From contig NZ_JAHWFK010000034.1 of assembly GCF_019710575.1 (NCBI RefSeq), forward strand, positions 186,001 to 250,000: a stretch of 64,000 bases of DNA, written 5' to 3'. The DNA comes from Paractinoplanes polyasparticus. Lineage in GTDB: Bacteria > Actinomycetota > Actinomycetes > Mycobacteriales > Micromonosporaceae. Below the pieces are notes generated by a model. The model made no database searches. It was given only the letters and a program-made list of their open reading frames with translations, and was not told where the DNA came from. A program made the position numbers and the translations under genes. Positions 8,795 through 17,837 of the stretch are shown here, one piece after another; positions within the stretch are counted from its first letter, which is position 1; each line of letters begins with the position of its first letter.

Positions 8795-9534
8795 TTGTCG
8801 GTTCCCTTCGGAGCCGCCTCATCCGCCGTGAGCTCACGGATGGGCAGGATCGGGGAGATGCTGCGCTCGGAGCCGTTCCCGTCGGGCAGCCGCGCGGGCG
8901 CGGCGACCGACATGGTGTTGGCGTAGACGCCCGGGCCGGGCTTGGCGCCCGGGTAGTTGCCCGGCCGGAACCGCTGCTTCATCCGGGTCGCCTGGCCGAC
9001 GATGTCGGCCTTGTCGCGCTCGACGTGAGCCATGATCATCGCGCCCACGGCCGCCGTGATCAGCAGCGCCGACGTGATCTCGAAGGCGAACACGTACCGG
9101 GTGAACAGCAGCGAGGCGAGCCCCTCCACGTTGCCGTTGGCGTTCGCGTCGGTCAGCCCGACCGCGGTGGTGTCGCCGAGCGAACGGGCCAGGCCCGTGC
9201 CGACCAGGGCCGCGAAGCCGACGCCGAGCAGCACAGCGGCCACCCGCTGGCCGCGCAGCGTCTCGATCAGGGAGTCCGAGGCGTCCCGGCCGACCAGCAT
9301 GAGCACGAAGAGGAACAACATCATGATCGCGCCGGTGTAGACGATGATCTGCACCGCGCCCAGGAACGGCGCCGCGTTGACCACGTAGAGGAAGCCCAGG
9401 CAGAGCATCGTCACCACGAGCCAGAGCGCGGAGTGGACCGCGTTACGGGCCAGCACCATGCCGAGCGCGCCGATGACGGCGATGGAGCCGAGGATCCAGA
9501 AGGCGACCGCTTCGCCGGTGGACACATGGTCCAT
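8791..9534 (-). CDS. nuoJ: NADH-quinone oxidoreductase subunit J
   Basis: Membrane subunit of complex I equivalent to mitochondrial ND6, 247 residues with five N-terminal helices. The start is the ATG at 9534 (MDHVSTGEAVAFWILG), which shares its A with the nuoI stop codon. The conserved pi-bulge helix is visible as GAVQIIVYTGAIMMLFLFVLM. The hydrophilic tail of about 70 residues after the last helix (RFRPGNYPGAKPGPGVYANT) is longer than in enterobacteria and is seen in other actinobacterial NuoJ proteins as far as I recall. Confidence 0.94.
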   Translation of the reverse strand: MDHVSTGEAVAFWILGSIAVIGALGMVLARNAVHSALWLVVTMLCLGFLYVVNAAPFLGAVQIIVYTGAIMMLFLFVLMLVGRDASDSLIETLRGQRVAAVLLGVGFAALVGTGLARSLGDTTAVGLTDANANGNVEGLASLLFTRYVFAFEITSALLITAAVGAMIMAHVERDKADIVGQATRMKQRFRPGNYPGAKPGPGVYANTMSVAAPARLPDGNGSERSISPILPIRELTADEAAPKGTDK

Positions 9535-10181
9535 CACACGGCCTCCTTCGCGGACTGGCCGGGGCGGCGCAACGTGCCCGCGGTCTCGGGCCGGGCGTCG
9601 GCGTCGACGGCGGTGGCCGCGTCCTCGGTGCCCGACTCCGACCACGGCGCCCGCTCGGCGCCGACCGACGTGCCCGGGTTGTCGAGCGCGCCGAGGTAGT
9701 AGTCCTTGTCGGTGCCGCCCAGGCGCATCGGGTGCGGCGGCTGCTCCATGCCGGGCAGCAGCGGGGCCAGCAGTTCCTTCTTCGTGAAGATCAGGTCTTG
9801 CCGGCTGTCGCGGGCCAGCTCGTACTCATTGCTCATGGTGAGCGAGCGGGTCGGGCAGGCCTCGATGCAGAGCCCGCAGAAGATGCAGCGGGCGTAGTTG
9901 ATCTGGTAGATGCCGGCGTAGCGCTCACCGGGCGAGTAACGCTCCTCGTCGGTGTTGTTGGCGCCCTCGACATAGATCGCGTCGGCCGGGCAGGCCCAGG
10001 CGCACAGCTCGCAGCCGATGCACTTCTCCAGGCCGTCCGGGTGCCGGTTGAGGATGTGCCGGCCGTGATAGCGCGGGGCCGGCGTCGGCGGTGTGAACGG
10101 GTAGTCGGTCGTGACGACCTTGCGGAACATGTGCGCGAAGGTCACCCCGAAGCCCTTGAACGAGCCGGTGAACGTACCCAC
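9534..10181 (-). CDS. nuoI: NADH-quinone oxidoreductase subunit I (two 4Fe-4S ferredoxin)
   Basis: Peripheral-arm subunit that carries clusters N6a and N6b. Both eight-iron ferredoxin motifs are complete: CIGCELCAWACP and CIFCGLCIEACP. Length 215 residues, starting with the GTG at 10181 (VGTFTGSFKGFGVTFAHMF), preceded by a strong AGGAGG Shine-Dalgarno within the end of nuoH. The stop overlaps the nuoJ start by one base. The C-terminal 60 residues are variable and acidic, as is common in actinobacteria. Confidence 0.95.
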   Translation of the reverse strand: MGTFTGSFKGFGVTFAHMFRKVVTTDYPFTPPTPAPRYHGRHILNRHPDGLEKCIGCELCAWACPADAIYVEGANNTDEERYSPGERYAGIYQINYARCIFCGLCIEACPTRSLTMSNEYELARDSRQDLIFTKKELLAPLLPGMEQPPHPMRLGGTDKDYYLGALDNPGTSVGAERAPWSESGTEDAATAVDADARPETAGTLRRPGQSAKEAV

Positions 10182-10182
10182 G

Positions 10183-11565
10183 TCACACCTCCTTGTTTTC
10201 TTCGGGGGGCAGGGCGGAGTCGCCGCCGACCGTGGCGGGAGTCCGTTCGGCCACCGCGCGGCGGGCACGTGGGCTGGGTGGAACCTGGAGATCCATCGGC
10301 GGCACGGGGAAGCTTCCCGGTGGTCGGGCGGCCAGCTCTTCCTCGATCGACAGCTGTCGTGGCTTGCGCGCGGCCGGCCAGAGCATGGCGACCAGCAGGA
10401 TCACGACCACGATGCCGACGATCGAGAACCACTTGGCCTGCTGCGAGAGCTCGTTGTTGGCGATCTTGACGTAGCTCAGGAAGAGGATCCACACCAGGTT
10501 GACCGGGATGAGGACCTTCCAGCCGAAGCGCATGAACTGGTCGTAGCGCATGCGAGGCAGCGTGGCCCGCAGCCAGATGAAACCGAACAGCAGCAGGAGC
10601 ACCTTGCCGAAGAACCAGATCAGCGGGAAGTAGCTCGAGTTCGCGCCCTCCCACCACCCGGTGATCGGCCACGGCGCCCGCCAGCCGCCGAGGAACAGCG
10701 TGGTCGCGAAGGCCGAGACGGTGATCATGTTGATGTACTCGGCCAGGAAGAACAGCGCGAACTTGAACGACGAGTACTCGGTGTGGAAGCCGCCGACCAG
10801 CTCGGACTCCGCCTCGGGCAGGTCGAACGGGGCGCGGTTGGTCTCACCGACGGCCGCGATGCAGTAGATGATGAAGCTGGGCAGCAGCAGCACCGCGTAC
10901 CAGCTCGGCGTGGTCACTTCCCAGCCGAAGAGGCTGACCGGGTTGCCGTGGGCCTGGGCGGCCACGATCTGCGAGGTGCTCATCGAGCCGGCCGTCATGA
11001 AGACCGCCACGATCGACAGACCCATCGCGACCTCGTACGAGATCATCTGCGCACTCGACCGCAGACCACCCAGCAGGGGGTAGGTCGAACCGGACGCCCA
11101 GCCCGCGAGCACCACGCCGTAGACGGCCATCGACGAGCACGCCAGCAGCACGAGCACCGAGACCGGCACGTCGGTGAGCTGCAGGGCGGTCTGCTGGCCG
11201 AACATGTTGACCACGCCGCCGAACGGGATCACCGAGAACGCCGTGAAGGCGACCGTCGCCGAGATCACCGGGGCGATGAAGTAGACGACCTTGTCGGCCG
11301 TCTTCGGGATGATCTCTTCCTTGAACGGCAGCTTCACGCCGTCGGTGAGGCTCTGCAGGATGCCCCAGGGCCCGACCTGGTTGGGCCCGGGCCGCACCGC
11401 CATCCGGGCCACGACCTTGCGCTCGTAGACGATCGTGAAGAGCGTCAGCAGGAGCAGCAGTACGAAGACGCCGAGCAACTTGATGAGCGAGATCCACCAG
11501 ATGTCGTTCTCGAACGTCTGCAGCGTCGGGTCCACGGCGTGGGCCGCGAGAATCGACGTGTTCAT
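10183..11565 (-). CDS. nuoH: NADH-quinone oxidoreductase subunit H
   Basis: Eight-helix membrane subunit that forms the quinone chamber with NuoB and NuoD. The signature loops are present: VAVRPGPNQVGPWGILQSL-type basic loop (MAVRPGPNQVGPWG) and the acidic ETNRAPFDLPEAESELV loop. Length 460 residues. The start is the ATG at 11565, overlapping the nuoG stop as ATGA; the frame upstream is a nuoG shadow. A hydrophilic C-terminal tail of about 70 residues (RPPGSFPVPPMDLQVPP) is typical of actinobacterial NuoH rather than of E. coli. Confidence 0.95.
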   Translation of the reverse strand: MNTSILAAHAVDPTLQTFENDIWWISLIKLLGVFVLLLLLTLFTIVYERKVVARMAVRPGPNQVGPWGILQSLTDGVKLPFKEEIIPKTADKVVYFIAPVISATVAFTAFSVIPFGGVVNMFGQQTALQLTDVPVSVLVLLACSSMAVYGVVLAGWASGSTYPLLGGLRSSAQMISYEVAMGLSIVAVFMTAGSMSTSQIVAAQAHGNPVSLFGWEVTTPSWYAVLLLPSFIIYCIAAVGETNRAPFDLPEAESELVGGFHTEYSSFKFALFFLAEYINMITVSAFATTLFLGGWRAPWPITGWWEGANSSYFPLIWFFGKVLLLLFGFIWLRATLPRMRYDQFMRFGWKVLIPVNLVWILFLSYVKIANNELSQQAKWFSIVGIVVVILLVAMLWPAARKPRQLSIEEELAARPPGSFPVPPMDLQVPPSPRARRAVAERTPATVGGDSALPPEENKEV

Positions 11566-14084
11566 GCGGTGACCTCCGACGAGGCGAGGACCGGGCCAGG
11601 CCGGCCGGCAGTGAGCCGGACGACCGCACCCGCGGTGACGCCGAGGCTGCGACCGATGGTCGAGCCGGGCGAGTTGGTGGGCAGCCACACCACGTGCGGC
11701 GGCAGCTCGCGGGTGACCTCGGCCGGCAGAGTGATCGCGCCGCGGTCGGTGGCGACGGTGACCGCGTCACCGTCGATCACGCCGAGCCCCGCGGCCAGGG
11801 CCCTGCTGATCCGGACCACCGGCGGCCGAGCGGTGCCGGCCAGCACGTCGTCGCCCTCGAGCAGCGAACCCTGGTCGATCGCCTGACGCCAGGTGGCCAG
11901 CACTGCCTCGTGCTCGCCGGTGCCGGGCAGCGCCGTCGCGGCGACCGCGGGGGCCACCGAGCGCGCCGAGCGGGTCGGCGGCATCGTGCCGAGCTCGCGG
12001 CGGATAGCCATCACATCGCCGGTGCCCAAAGAGATGCCTTTAGTCGTTTCTTGGGCAGCGGCGGGGTGGTTGGAAGGGATGAGGGCGGCGATCGCCTCGA
12101 GCACCCGGCCGTCGGTCATCGCCGTGGTCGGCAGCACCGTCTCGAAGGACCGCAGCCGGCCCTCCCAGTTGAGGTAGGTGCCGGACTTCTCAGCCGCCGG
12201 GGCGACCGGGAGGACGACGTCGGCGCGCCGGGTGACCGCGCTGTGCCGCAGCTCGAGGCTGACCACGAATCCGGCCGCGTCGAGCGCCTGCTCGGCCAGC
12301 CGCGGGTCGGCCAGGTCGGACGGGTCGACACCGGCGACCAGCAGGCCGCCGAGCTGACCGGCCGCCGCAGCCGCGACGATGGCGTCCGTGTCCCGGCCCG
12401 GAGCGGTGGGCAGCTTGCCCGCCTCGGTGTCCCAGGCCAGCGAGATCTCGGCCCGGGCGGCGGGGTCGCTGACCGGACGTCCGCCCGGCAGGAGGTTGGG
12501 CAGGCAGCCGGCGTCGATCGCGCCGCGGTCGCCGGCCCGGCGGGGCACCCACGCGAGGCGGGCGCCGGTGCGGGCCCCGAGCGCGGCCGCCGCCGAGAGA
12601 GCACCGGGCACCGTGGCCAGGCGCTCGCCGACGATCAGCAGGGCGCCGGGCGCGGCGAGTGCGGCGGCGACCGCCGGGTCGCCGGCCAGCAGCCGGGCCT
12701 CGTCGCCGGGCGTTGCCGGCACCAGAGCCGCGCCGAGCTTCTCGAAACCGCGCGACAGGAACGGCGCTACGGCCGTGACCTGCAGCTTCTTGCGGGTGTG
12801 ACCCTTGCGCAGGCGCAGGAAGAGGATCGGGCACTCGTCCTCGGGCTCGAGCCCGACGATGACTGCCGAGGGCGCGTTCTCGACGTCCTCGTACGTGACG
12901 TCGGAGACCCCGGCGACCGAGGCAGCCAGGAAGTCGGCCTCCTCGGCGCTGAGCGGGCGGGCCCGGAAGTCGATGTCGTTCGTGCCGAGGGCGAGCCGGG
13001 CGAACTTCGCGTACGCGTACGCGTCCTCCACCGTGAGCCGCCCGCCGGCCAGCACCCCGACGCCGCCGTTGCCCCGCGCCGCCGTGAGACCCTCGGCCGC
13101 GGCCAGCAGGGCCTCGCTCCAGGACGCCTCGCGCAGCTCACCGGTGCGGGCGTCGCGCAGCAGCGGCGTCATGATCCGGTCGTCGGCGGTCTGGTACTGG
13201 AAGCCCCAGCGGCCCTTGTCGCAGTTCCACTCCTCGTTCACCGCCGGGTCGTCGCCGGCGAGCCGGCGCAACACCTTGCCCCGGCGGTGGTCGGCCCGCA
13301 TCGAGCACCCCGCGGCGCAGTGCTCGCAGGCGGTCGGCGTCGAGACGAGGTCGAACGGGCGGGCCCGGAACCGGTACTGCTCGCCGGTGAGCGCGCCCAC
13401 CGGGCAGATCTGGATCGTGTTGCCCGAGAAGTACGAGTTGAAGGGGACGTCGCCCTCGCCGTCGCCGGCCTGGCCGTCGCCCGTGCCTTCCCCGCCGAAG
13501 AAGTCGTCGCGGTAGACGTTGATCTGCTCGCCGGACGAGCGGTCCATCAGGTCGATGAACTTGTCGCCCGCGATCTCCTCGGAGAACCGGGTACAGCGCT
13601 GGCACAGGATGCACCGCTCACGGTCGAGCAGCACCTGGCTGGAGATGTGGATCGGCTTCTCGTACTCGCGCTTGTGCTCCTTGAAGCGCGAGTCGGCCCG
13701 CCCGTTGGTCATCGCCTGGTTCTGCAATGGGCACTCGCCGCCCTTGTCGCAGGTCGGGCAGTCCAGCGGGTGGTTGGCGAGCAGCAACTCCATCACGCCG
13801 CCCTGCGCCTTGGCCGCCACCTCGGAGGTGAGCTGGGTCTTGACCACCATGCCCTCGGCCACCGTCTGGGTGCACGAGGCGACCGGCTTGCGCTGGCCCT
13901 CGATGTCGACCAGGCACTGACGGCAAGCGCCGGCCGGGGCGAGCAGCGGGTGGTCGCAGAACCGGGGGATCGCGATGCCCATCCGCTCGGCGACGCGGAT
14001 GACCAGCTCGCCCTTTTCGGCGGTGACCTCGATCCCGTCGATGGTGAGCGTGACGGTATCGGTCTTCTTGGCCACGTCGGTCAT
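11562..14084 (-). CDS. nuoG: NADH-quinone oxidoreductase subunit G
   Basis: Large iron-sulfur subunit of the peripheral arm (840 residues), carrying electrons from NuoE/F toward NuoI. N-terminal 2Fe-2S cysteines are at CDHPLL...CRQCLVDIEG...C; the His-coordinated 4Fe-4S site is at HPLDCPTCDKGGECPLQ; two more sites follow (RCILCQRCTRF, CPVGAL), then the molybdopterin-like domain with its own CEHCAAGC cluster (N7). I start it at the ATG 14084 (MTDVAKKTD), which has a GGAG 9 bp upstream and follows the nuoF stop by one base; a TTG at 14099 is possible but less likely. The C-terminal third is a degenerate molybdopterin oxidoreductase domain, catalytically silent in complex I. Confidence 0.95.
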   Translation of the reverse strand: MTDVAKKTDTVTLTIDGIEVTAEKGELVIRVAERMGIAIPRFCDHPLLAPAGACRQCLVDIEGQRKPVASCTQTVAEGMVVKTQLTSEVAAKAQGGVMELLLANHPLDCPTCDKGGECPLQNQAMTNGRADSRFKEHKREYEKPIHISSQVLLDRERCILCQRCTRFSEEIAGDKFIDLMDRSSGEQINVYRDDFFGGEGTGDGQAGDGEGDVPFNSYFSGNTIQICPVGALTGEQYRFRARPFDLVSTPTACEHCAAGCSMRADHRRGKVLRRLAGDDPAVNEEWNCDKGRWGFQYQTADDRIMTPLLRDARTGELREASWSEALLAAAEGLTAARGNGGVGVLAGGRLTVEDAYAYAKFARLALGTNDIDFRARPLSAEEADFLAASVAGVSDVTYEDVENAPSAVIVGLEPEDECPILFLRLRKGHTRKKLQVTAVAPFLSRGFEKLGAALVPATPGDEARLLAGDPAVAAALAAPGALLIVGERLATVPGALSAAAALGARTGARLAWVPRRAGDRGAIDAGCLPNLLPGGRPVSDPAARAEISLAWDTEAGKLPTAPGRDTDAIVAAAAAGQLGGLLVAGVDPSDLADPRLAEQALDAAGFVVSLELRHSAVTRRADVVLPVAPAAEKSGTYLNWEGRLRSFETVLPTTAMTDGRVLEAIAALIPSNHPAAAQETTKGISLGTGDVMAIRRELGTMPPTRSARSVAPAVAATALPGTGEHEAVLATWRQAIDQGSLLEGDDVLAGTARPPVVRISRALAAGLGVIDGDAVTVATDRGAITLPAEVTRELPPHVVWLPTNSPGSTIGRSLGVTAGAVVRLTAGRPGPVLASSEVTA

Positions 14085-14085
14085 G

Positions 14086-15402
14086 TCAGTGCGCTCCAAC
14101 CAGGGCCTTGGCGGACAAGCGCGGCGCTGTCCGGCCCTCGATGTAGTCCAGGTAGTCCTGGCGGAAGAACTTCAGGGTCGACATGACCGGCGTCGCGGCG
14201 CCGTCGCCCAGGCCGCAGAACGAGCGGCCGAAGATGTTGTCGGCCGTGTCCTGCAGGGTGTCCAGGTCGGCGTACGTGCCCTCGCCGGACAGGATCCGGC
14301 GGTAGGTCCGCACCATCCAGTAGTTGCCCTCGCGGCACGGGGTGCACTTGCCGCACGACTCGTGGTGGTAGAACTCGAGCCACCGCCAGGTCGCGTAGAC
14401 CGGGCAGTCCTGGTCGCTGAAGATCTGCATCGCCGTGGTGCCCAGGATCGAGCCCGCCGCGGCGACGCCCTCGAAGTCCATCGCGGTGTCGATGTGCTCG
14501 GCCGTGAGCAGCGGCGTCGACGAGCCGCCCGGGGTCCAGAACTTCAGGTTGTGGCCGGGCTTCATGCCGCCGGCCAGCTCGATGAGCTCCCGCAGCGTGA
14601 TGCCGAGGCCACATTCGTACTGGCCCGGGTTGGCGATGCGGCCGGAGAGCGAATAGATCATCGGGCCGGACGACTTCTCCGTGCCCATGCTCTTCCACCA
14701 GTCGGCCCCGCCGAGCACGATGTACGGCACCGAGGCGATCGTGCCGACGTTGTTGACCACCGTGGGGCTGGCGTAGAGGCCCGCGATGGCCGGGAACGGC
14801 GGCCGCAGCCGGGGCTGGCCGCGGAAGCCCTCGAGCGAGTCGAGCAGCGCCGTCTCCTCGCCGCAGATGTAGGCGCCGGCGCCGCTGTGCACCACGAGTT
14901 CGAGGTCGAACCCCGAGCCCAGGATGTTCTTGCCCAGGTAGCCCTTGGCCTTGGCCTCGGCGACCGCGTTGCGCAGCCGGCGGGCCGCGTGGACGGCCTC
15001 GCCGCGGATGTAGATGAACGCCCGGTTCGCGCGGATCGCGTACGAGGCGATGATCGCCCCTTCGATCAGCGAGTGCGGGTCGTACGTCATCAGGGGCAGG
15101 TCCTTGCAGGTGCCCGGCTCACCCTCGTCCGCGTTGATCACGAGGTAGTGCGGCTTGCCGTCGCCCTGCGGGATGAAGCCCCACTTGAGACCGGTCGGGA
15201 AGCCGGCGCCGCCGCGGCCGCGCAGCCCCGAGTCCTTGATCAGCTGGATGAGGTCGTCGGGGTGGACGTCCAAGGCCTTGCGGAGAGCCGCGTAGCCGTC
15301 GAGCCGCTCGTAGACGTCCATCTTCCAGGCGTCCGGCGACAGCCAGCGCTTGGTGAGAACGGGGGTCAGCTTCTGGAGAACCTCACGCCGGGGCTGAGTC
15401 AT
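14086..15402 (-). CDS. nuoF: NADH-quinone oxidoreductase subunit F (NADH-binding, FMN)
   Basis: Flavoprotein subunit that oxidises NADH and passes electrons from FMN to cluster N3. The NADH/FMN glycine-rich loop is GRGGAGFPTGLKWG; the FMN-binding segment is INADEGEPGTCKDLPLM; the 4Fe-4S cysteines are in ESCGKCTPCREGNYWM. Length 438 residues, the usual size. The ATG at 15402 (MTQPRREVLQ) overlaps the nuoE stop as ATGA, so upstream in-frame codons are discarded. Confidence 0.96.
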   Translation of the reverse strand: MTQPRREVLQKLTPVLTKRWLSPDAWKMDVYERLDGYAALRKALDVHPDDLIQLIKDSGLRGRGGAGFPTGLKWGFIPQGDGKPHYLVINADEGEPGTCKDLPLMTYDPHSLIEGAIIASYAIRANRAFIYIRGEAVHAARRLRNAVAEAKAKGYLGKNILGSGFDLELVVHSGAGAYICGEETALLDSLEGFRGQPRLRPPFPAIAGLYASPTVVNNVGTIASVPYIVLGGADWWKSMGTEKSSGPMIYSLSGRIANPGQYECGLGITLRELIELAGGMKPGHNLKFWTPGGSSTPLLTAEHIDTAMDFEGVAAAGSILGTTAMQIFSDQDCPVYATWRWLEFYHHESCGKCTPCREGNYWMVRTYRRILSGEGTYADLDTLQDTADNIFGRSFCGLGDGAATPVMSTLKFFRQDYLDYIEGRTAPRLSAKALVGAH

Positions 15403-16511
15403 TTCTCCTCCTTCTCGCCGCGGGGCACGTTCTGCCATCCCGGGTTGGGGTCCGTGCCGGCGGGCTTCCGCTTGGCCGCCTCCTGGCTGACGATGCTTTC
15501 GCCGCGCTCCGTGTCGCCGGCCGGCTTGCCGTCGCCCGCCGGGGCGTTACTGGCGGCACCGGCCGCCTCGGCCGCGTTCGTCGGCACGGGCTTCTTCTCG
15601 TCGGCCGTCCCGGTCTTGTCGGGCGTGCTCGCGTCGGGGTTGCGCTGCTCCGCCGTACGGGTCTGGGGATCCTTGACGTCGCCGGCCCGGGTCGTCTTCC
15701 CGGCGTGCCCGGAAGCGACGCTGCTGACGGCGCCCTTGACCTTGTCGACGACCGTGGCGACCTTGCCGCGGTTCTCTTCCCGCGGCGAGGGCTTGGTCTT
15801 CGTGATCGGGGTGTCCGGGTTGAAGTCGGCCACCGCGACGCCGTGCTCCTGGGCCAGCGTCACGCCGCGCAGCGTGGGCGCCCCGGCCGGGCCGTCGGCC
15901 ACCGCACCGTCGCGGATGTCGGCGAAACCGGCCAGCTGGAGCTGCATGTCCTTGAGCGAGCAGATGCGCGCGCCGCGGGTCGGCGTGGGCCGCTCGCCGT
16001 TGCGCAGCTGGTCGACCAGGCCGATCGCCGTCTCGGGGGTGGCCTGGTCGACGGCGAAGTCGTAGTTGACCGTCACCACCGGCGCGTAGTCGCAGGCGGC
16101 CAGGCACTCGGCGTGCTCCAGCGTGATGCGGCCGTCGGCCGTGGTCTCGTCGTGCCCGACACCGAGGTGCTCGGACAGCTCGTCGTAGACCTCCTGGCCG
16201 CCCAGCACGTTGCACAGCGTGTTGGTGCACACGCTGACCAGGTATTCGCCGGTCGGCCGCCGCTTGTACATCGTGTAGAACGTCGCGACGGCGCCGACCT
16301 GGGCCTTGTTGATCCCCAGCACCTCGGCGCAGAAGGCCACGCCGTTCGGGCTGACGTGCCCCTCCTCGGTCTGCACGAGGTGCAGCAGCGGCAGCAGCGC
16401 CGAACGGCTGCGGCCCTCCGGGTAGCGGGCGATGATCTCGAGGGCTGCGGGCAGCAGCTCCTCGGCCAGGGCAGCGGCGGCCGGGGAGAATTCGATAGTG
16501 GAGTCGGACAT
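15399..16511 (-). CDS. nuoE: NADH-quinone oxidoreductase subunit E with long C-terminal extension
   Basis: Thioredoxin-fold 2Fe-2S subunit next to NuoF. The N1a ligands are all present: C95 and C100 (VCTNTLC), then C136 and C140 (CLAAC). The catalytic domain ends near residue 235. Residues about 240-370 form a charged, low-complexity tail rich in Lys, Asp, Pro, Thr and Ala with no recognisable domain (for example DVKDPQTRTAEQRNPDAS), making the protein 370 residues instead of the usual 160-250. The tail keeps the base composition and codon use of the gene and ends just before the coupled ATGA with nuoF, so it is not an accidental read-through. Its job is unknown. Confidence 0.93.
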   Translation of the reverse strand: MSDSTIEFSPAAAALAEELLPAALEIIARYPEGRSRSALLPLLHLVQTEEGHVSPNGVAFCAEVLGINKAQVGAVATFYTMYKRRPTGEYLVSVCTNTLCNVLGGQEVYDELSEHLGVGHDETTADGRITLEHAECLAACDYAPVVTVNYDFAVDQATPETAIGLVDQLRNGERPTPTRGARICSLKDMQLQLAGFADIRDGAVADGPAGAPTLRGVTLAQEHGVAVADFNPDTPITKTKPSPREENRGKVATVVDKVKGAVSSVASGHAGKTTRAGDVKDPQTRTAEQRNPDASTPDKTGTADEKKPVPTNAAEAAGAASNAPAGDGKPAGDTERGESIVSQEAAKRKPAGTDPNPGWQNVPRGEKEEK

Positions 16512-17837
16512 TTAGCGGTCACACCCACCCATCACGGGGTCCAGGGACGCTCCGCCGGCGATCACGTCGGCCAGCAGCGCGCCTTCGGCCATCGCGGGGA
16601 TGGCCTGGAGGTTCACAAAGCTCGGGTCCCGCATGTGGACCCGGTAGGGATGGGTGCCACCGTCGGAGACGGCGTGCACGCCCAGCTCACCCCGCGGGTG
16701 CTCGATCGAGACGTAGACCTGTCCCGGCGGCACTCGGAAGCCCTCGGTGACGAGCTTGAAGTGGTGGATGAGCGACTCCATCGACTGGCCCATGATCTTG
16801 GCCACGTGCTCGAGCGAGTTGCCCATGCCGTCCAGGCCGACGGCCAGCTGCGCGGGCCAGGCGATCTTCTTGTCGCTGATGAAGATCGGGCCCGGCCGGA
16901 GCCGGTCGAGCGCCTGCTCAACGATCTTGAGCGACTCCCGGATCTCGGCCAGGCGCACCTGGTAGCGGCCCCAGACGTCGGCCGTGGTGGCGGTCGGCAC
17001 GTCGAACTCGTAGTTCTCGTACCCGCAGTACGGCATCGTCTTGCGCAGGTCCCAGGCGAGGCCCGCGGAGCGCAGCACCGGGCCGGTGACACCCATCGCC
17101 AGGCAGCCCGTGACGTCGAGGATCGCCACGCCCTGGGTGCGCTCCTGCCAGATGACCTGGCCGGAGAGCATGTCCTCGTATTCCTTGAGCTTCTTGGGCA
17201 GGTAGACGAGGAAGTCCCTGATCTTCTTGATCGCCGAGTCGGGGATGTCCTGCGCGACGCCGCCCGGGCGGAAGTACGCGTGGTTCATCCGCAGGCCGGT
17301 GGTCTCCTCGAAGATGTCGAGGATGTACTCACGCTCACGGAAGCCGTAGAGCATCATCGAGATCGCGCCGAGCTCCATGCCCGTGGTGGCCAGCCACACC
17401 AGGTGTGACGAGATCCGGTTGAGCTCCATGAAGAGCACCCGGATCGTGTTGGCCCGCTCGGTGATGTCGTCGGTGATGCCGAGCAGCTTCTCGACCGCGA
17501 GGCAGTAACCGGCCTCGTTGAACAGCGGCGCGAGGTAGTCGGCGCGCGTCACGAAGGTGGTGCCCTGCGTCCAGTTGCGGTATTCGAGGTTCTTCTCGAT
17601 GCCGGTGTGGAGGTAGCCGACAACGGGACGGACCTCCTGGACCGTCTCGCCCTCGAGCTCGAGCACCAGCCGCAGCACGCCGTGCGTGGACGGGTGCTGC
17701 GGACCCATGTTGACGACGATCTTCTCGTTGCTCAGCGGGTCGACACTGCCCGTGACCGTGTCCCAGTCGCCGCCGGTGACCGTGAAGACGCGGCCCTCGG
17801 TGGTCTCTCGTTCGCTTGCGTATCCGGACTGTGTCAT
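16512..17837 (-). CDS. nuoD: NADH-quinone oxidoreductase subunit D
   Basis: 49-kDa-type subunit that lines the quinone-reduction site with NuoB. The quinone-pocket signature NMGPQHPSTHGVLRLVLELE (His and Thr/Ser next to the quinone head group) is at about residues 43-62. Length 441 residues. The start ATG at 17837 overlaps the nuoC stop as ATGA; the stop abuts the nuoE start directly. The C-terminal end (ADVIAGGASLDPVMGGCDR) matches the conserved family ending, so the gene is complete. Confidence 0.96.
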   Translation of the reverse strand: MTQSGYASERETTEGRVFTVTGGDWDTVTGSVDPLSNEKIVVNMGPQHPSTHGVLRLVLELEGETVQEVRPVVGYLHTGIEKNLEYRNWTQGTTFVTRADYLAPLFNEAGYCLAVEKLLGITDDITERANTIRVLFMELNRISSHLVWLATTGMELGAISMMLYGFREREYILDIFEETTGLRMNHAYFRPGGVAQDIPDSAIKKIRDFLVYLPKKLKEYEDMLSGQVIWQERTQGVAILDVTGCLAMGVTGPVLRSAGLAWDLRKTMPYCGYENYEFDVPTATTADVWGRYQVRLAEIRESLKIVEQALDRLRPGPIFISDKKIAWPAQLAVGLDGMGNSLEHVAKIMGQSMESLIHHFKLVTEGFRVPPGQVYVSIEHPRGELGVHAVSDGGTHPYRVHMRDPSFVNLQAIPAMAEGALLADVIAGGASLDPVMGGCDR

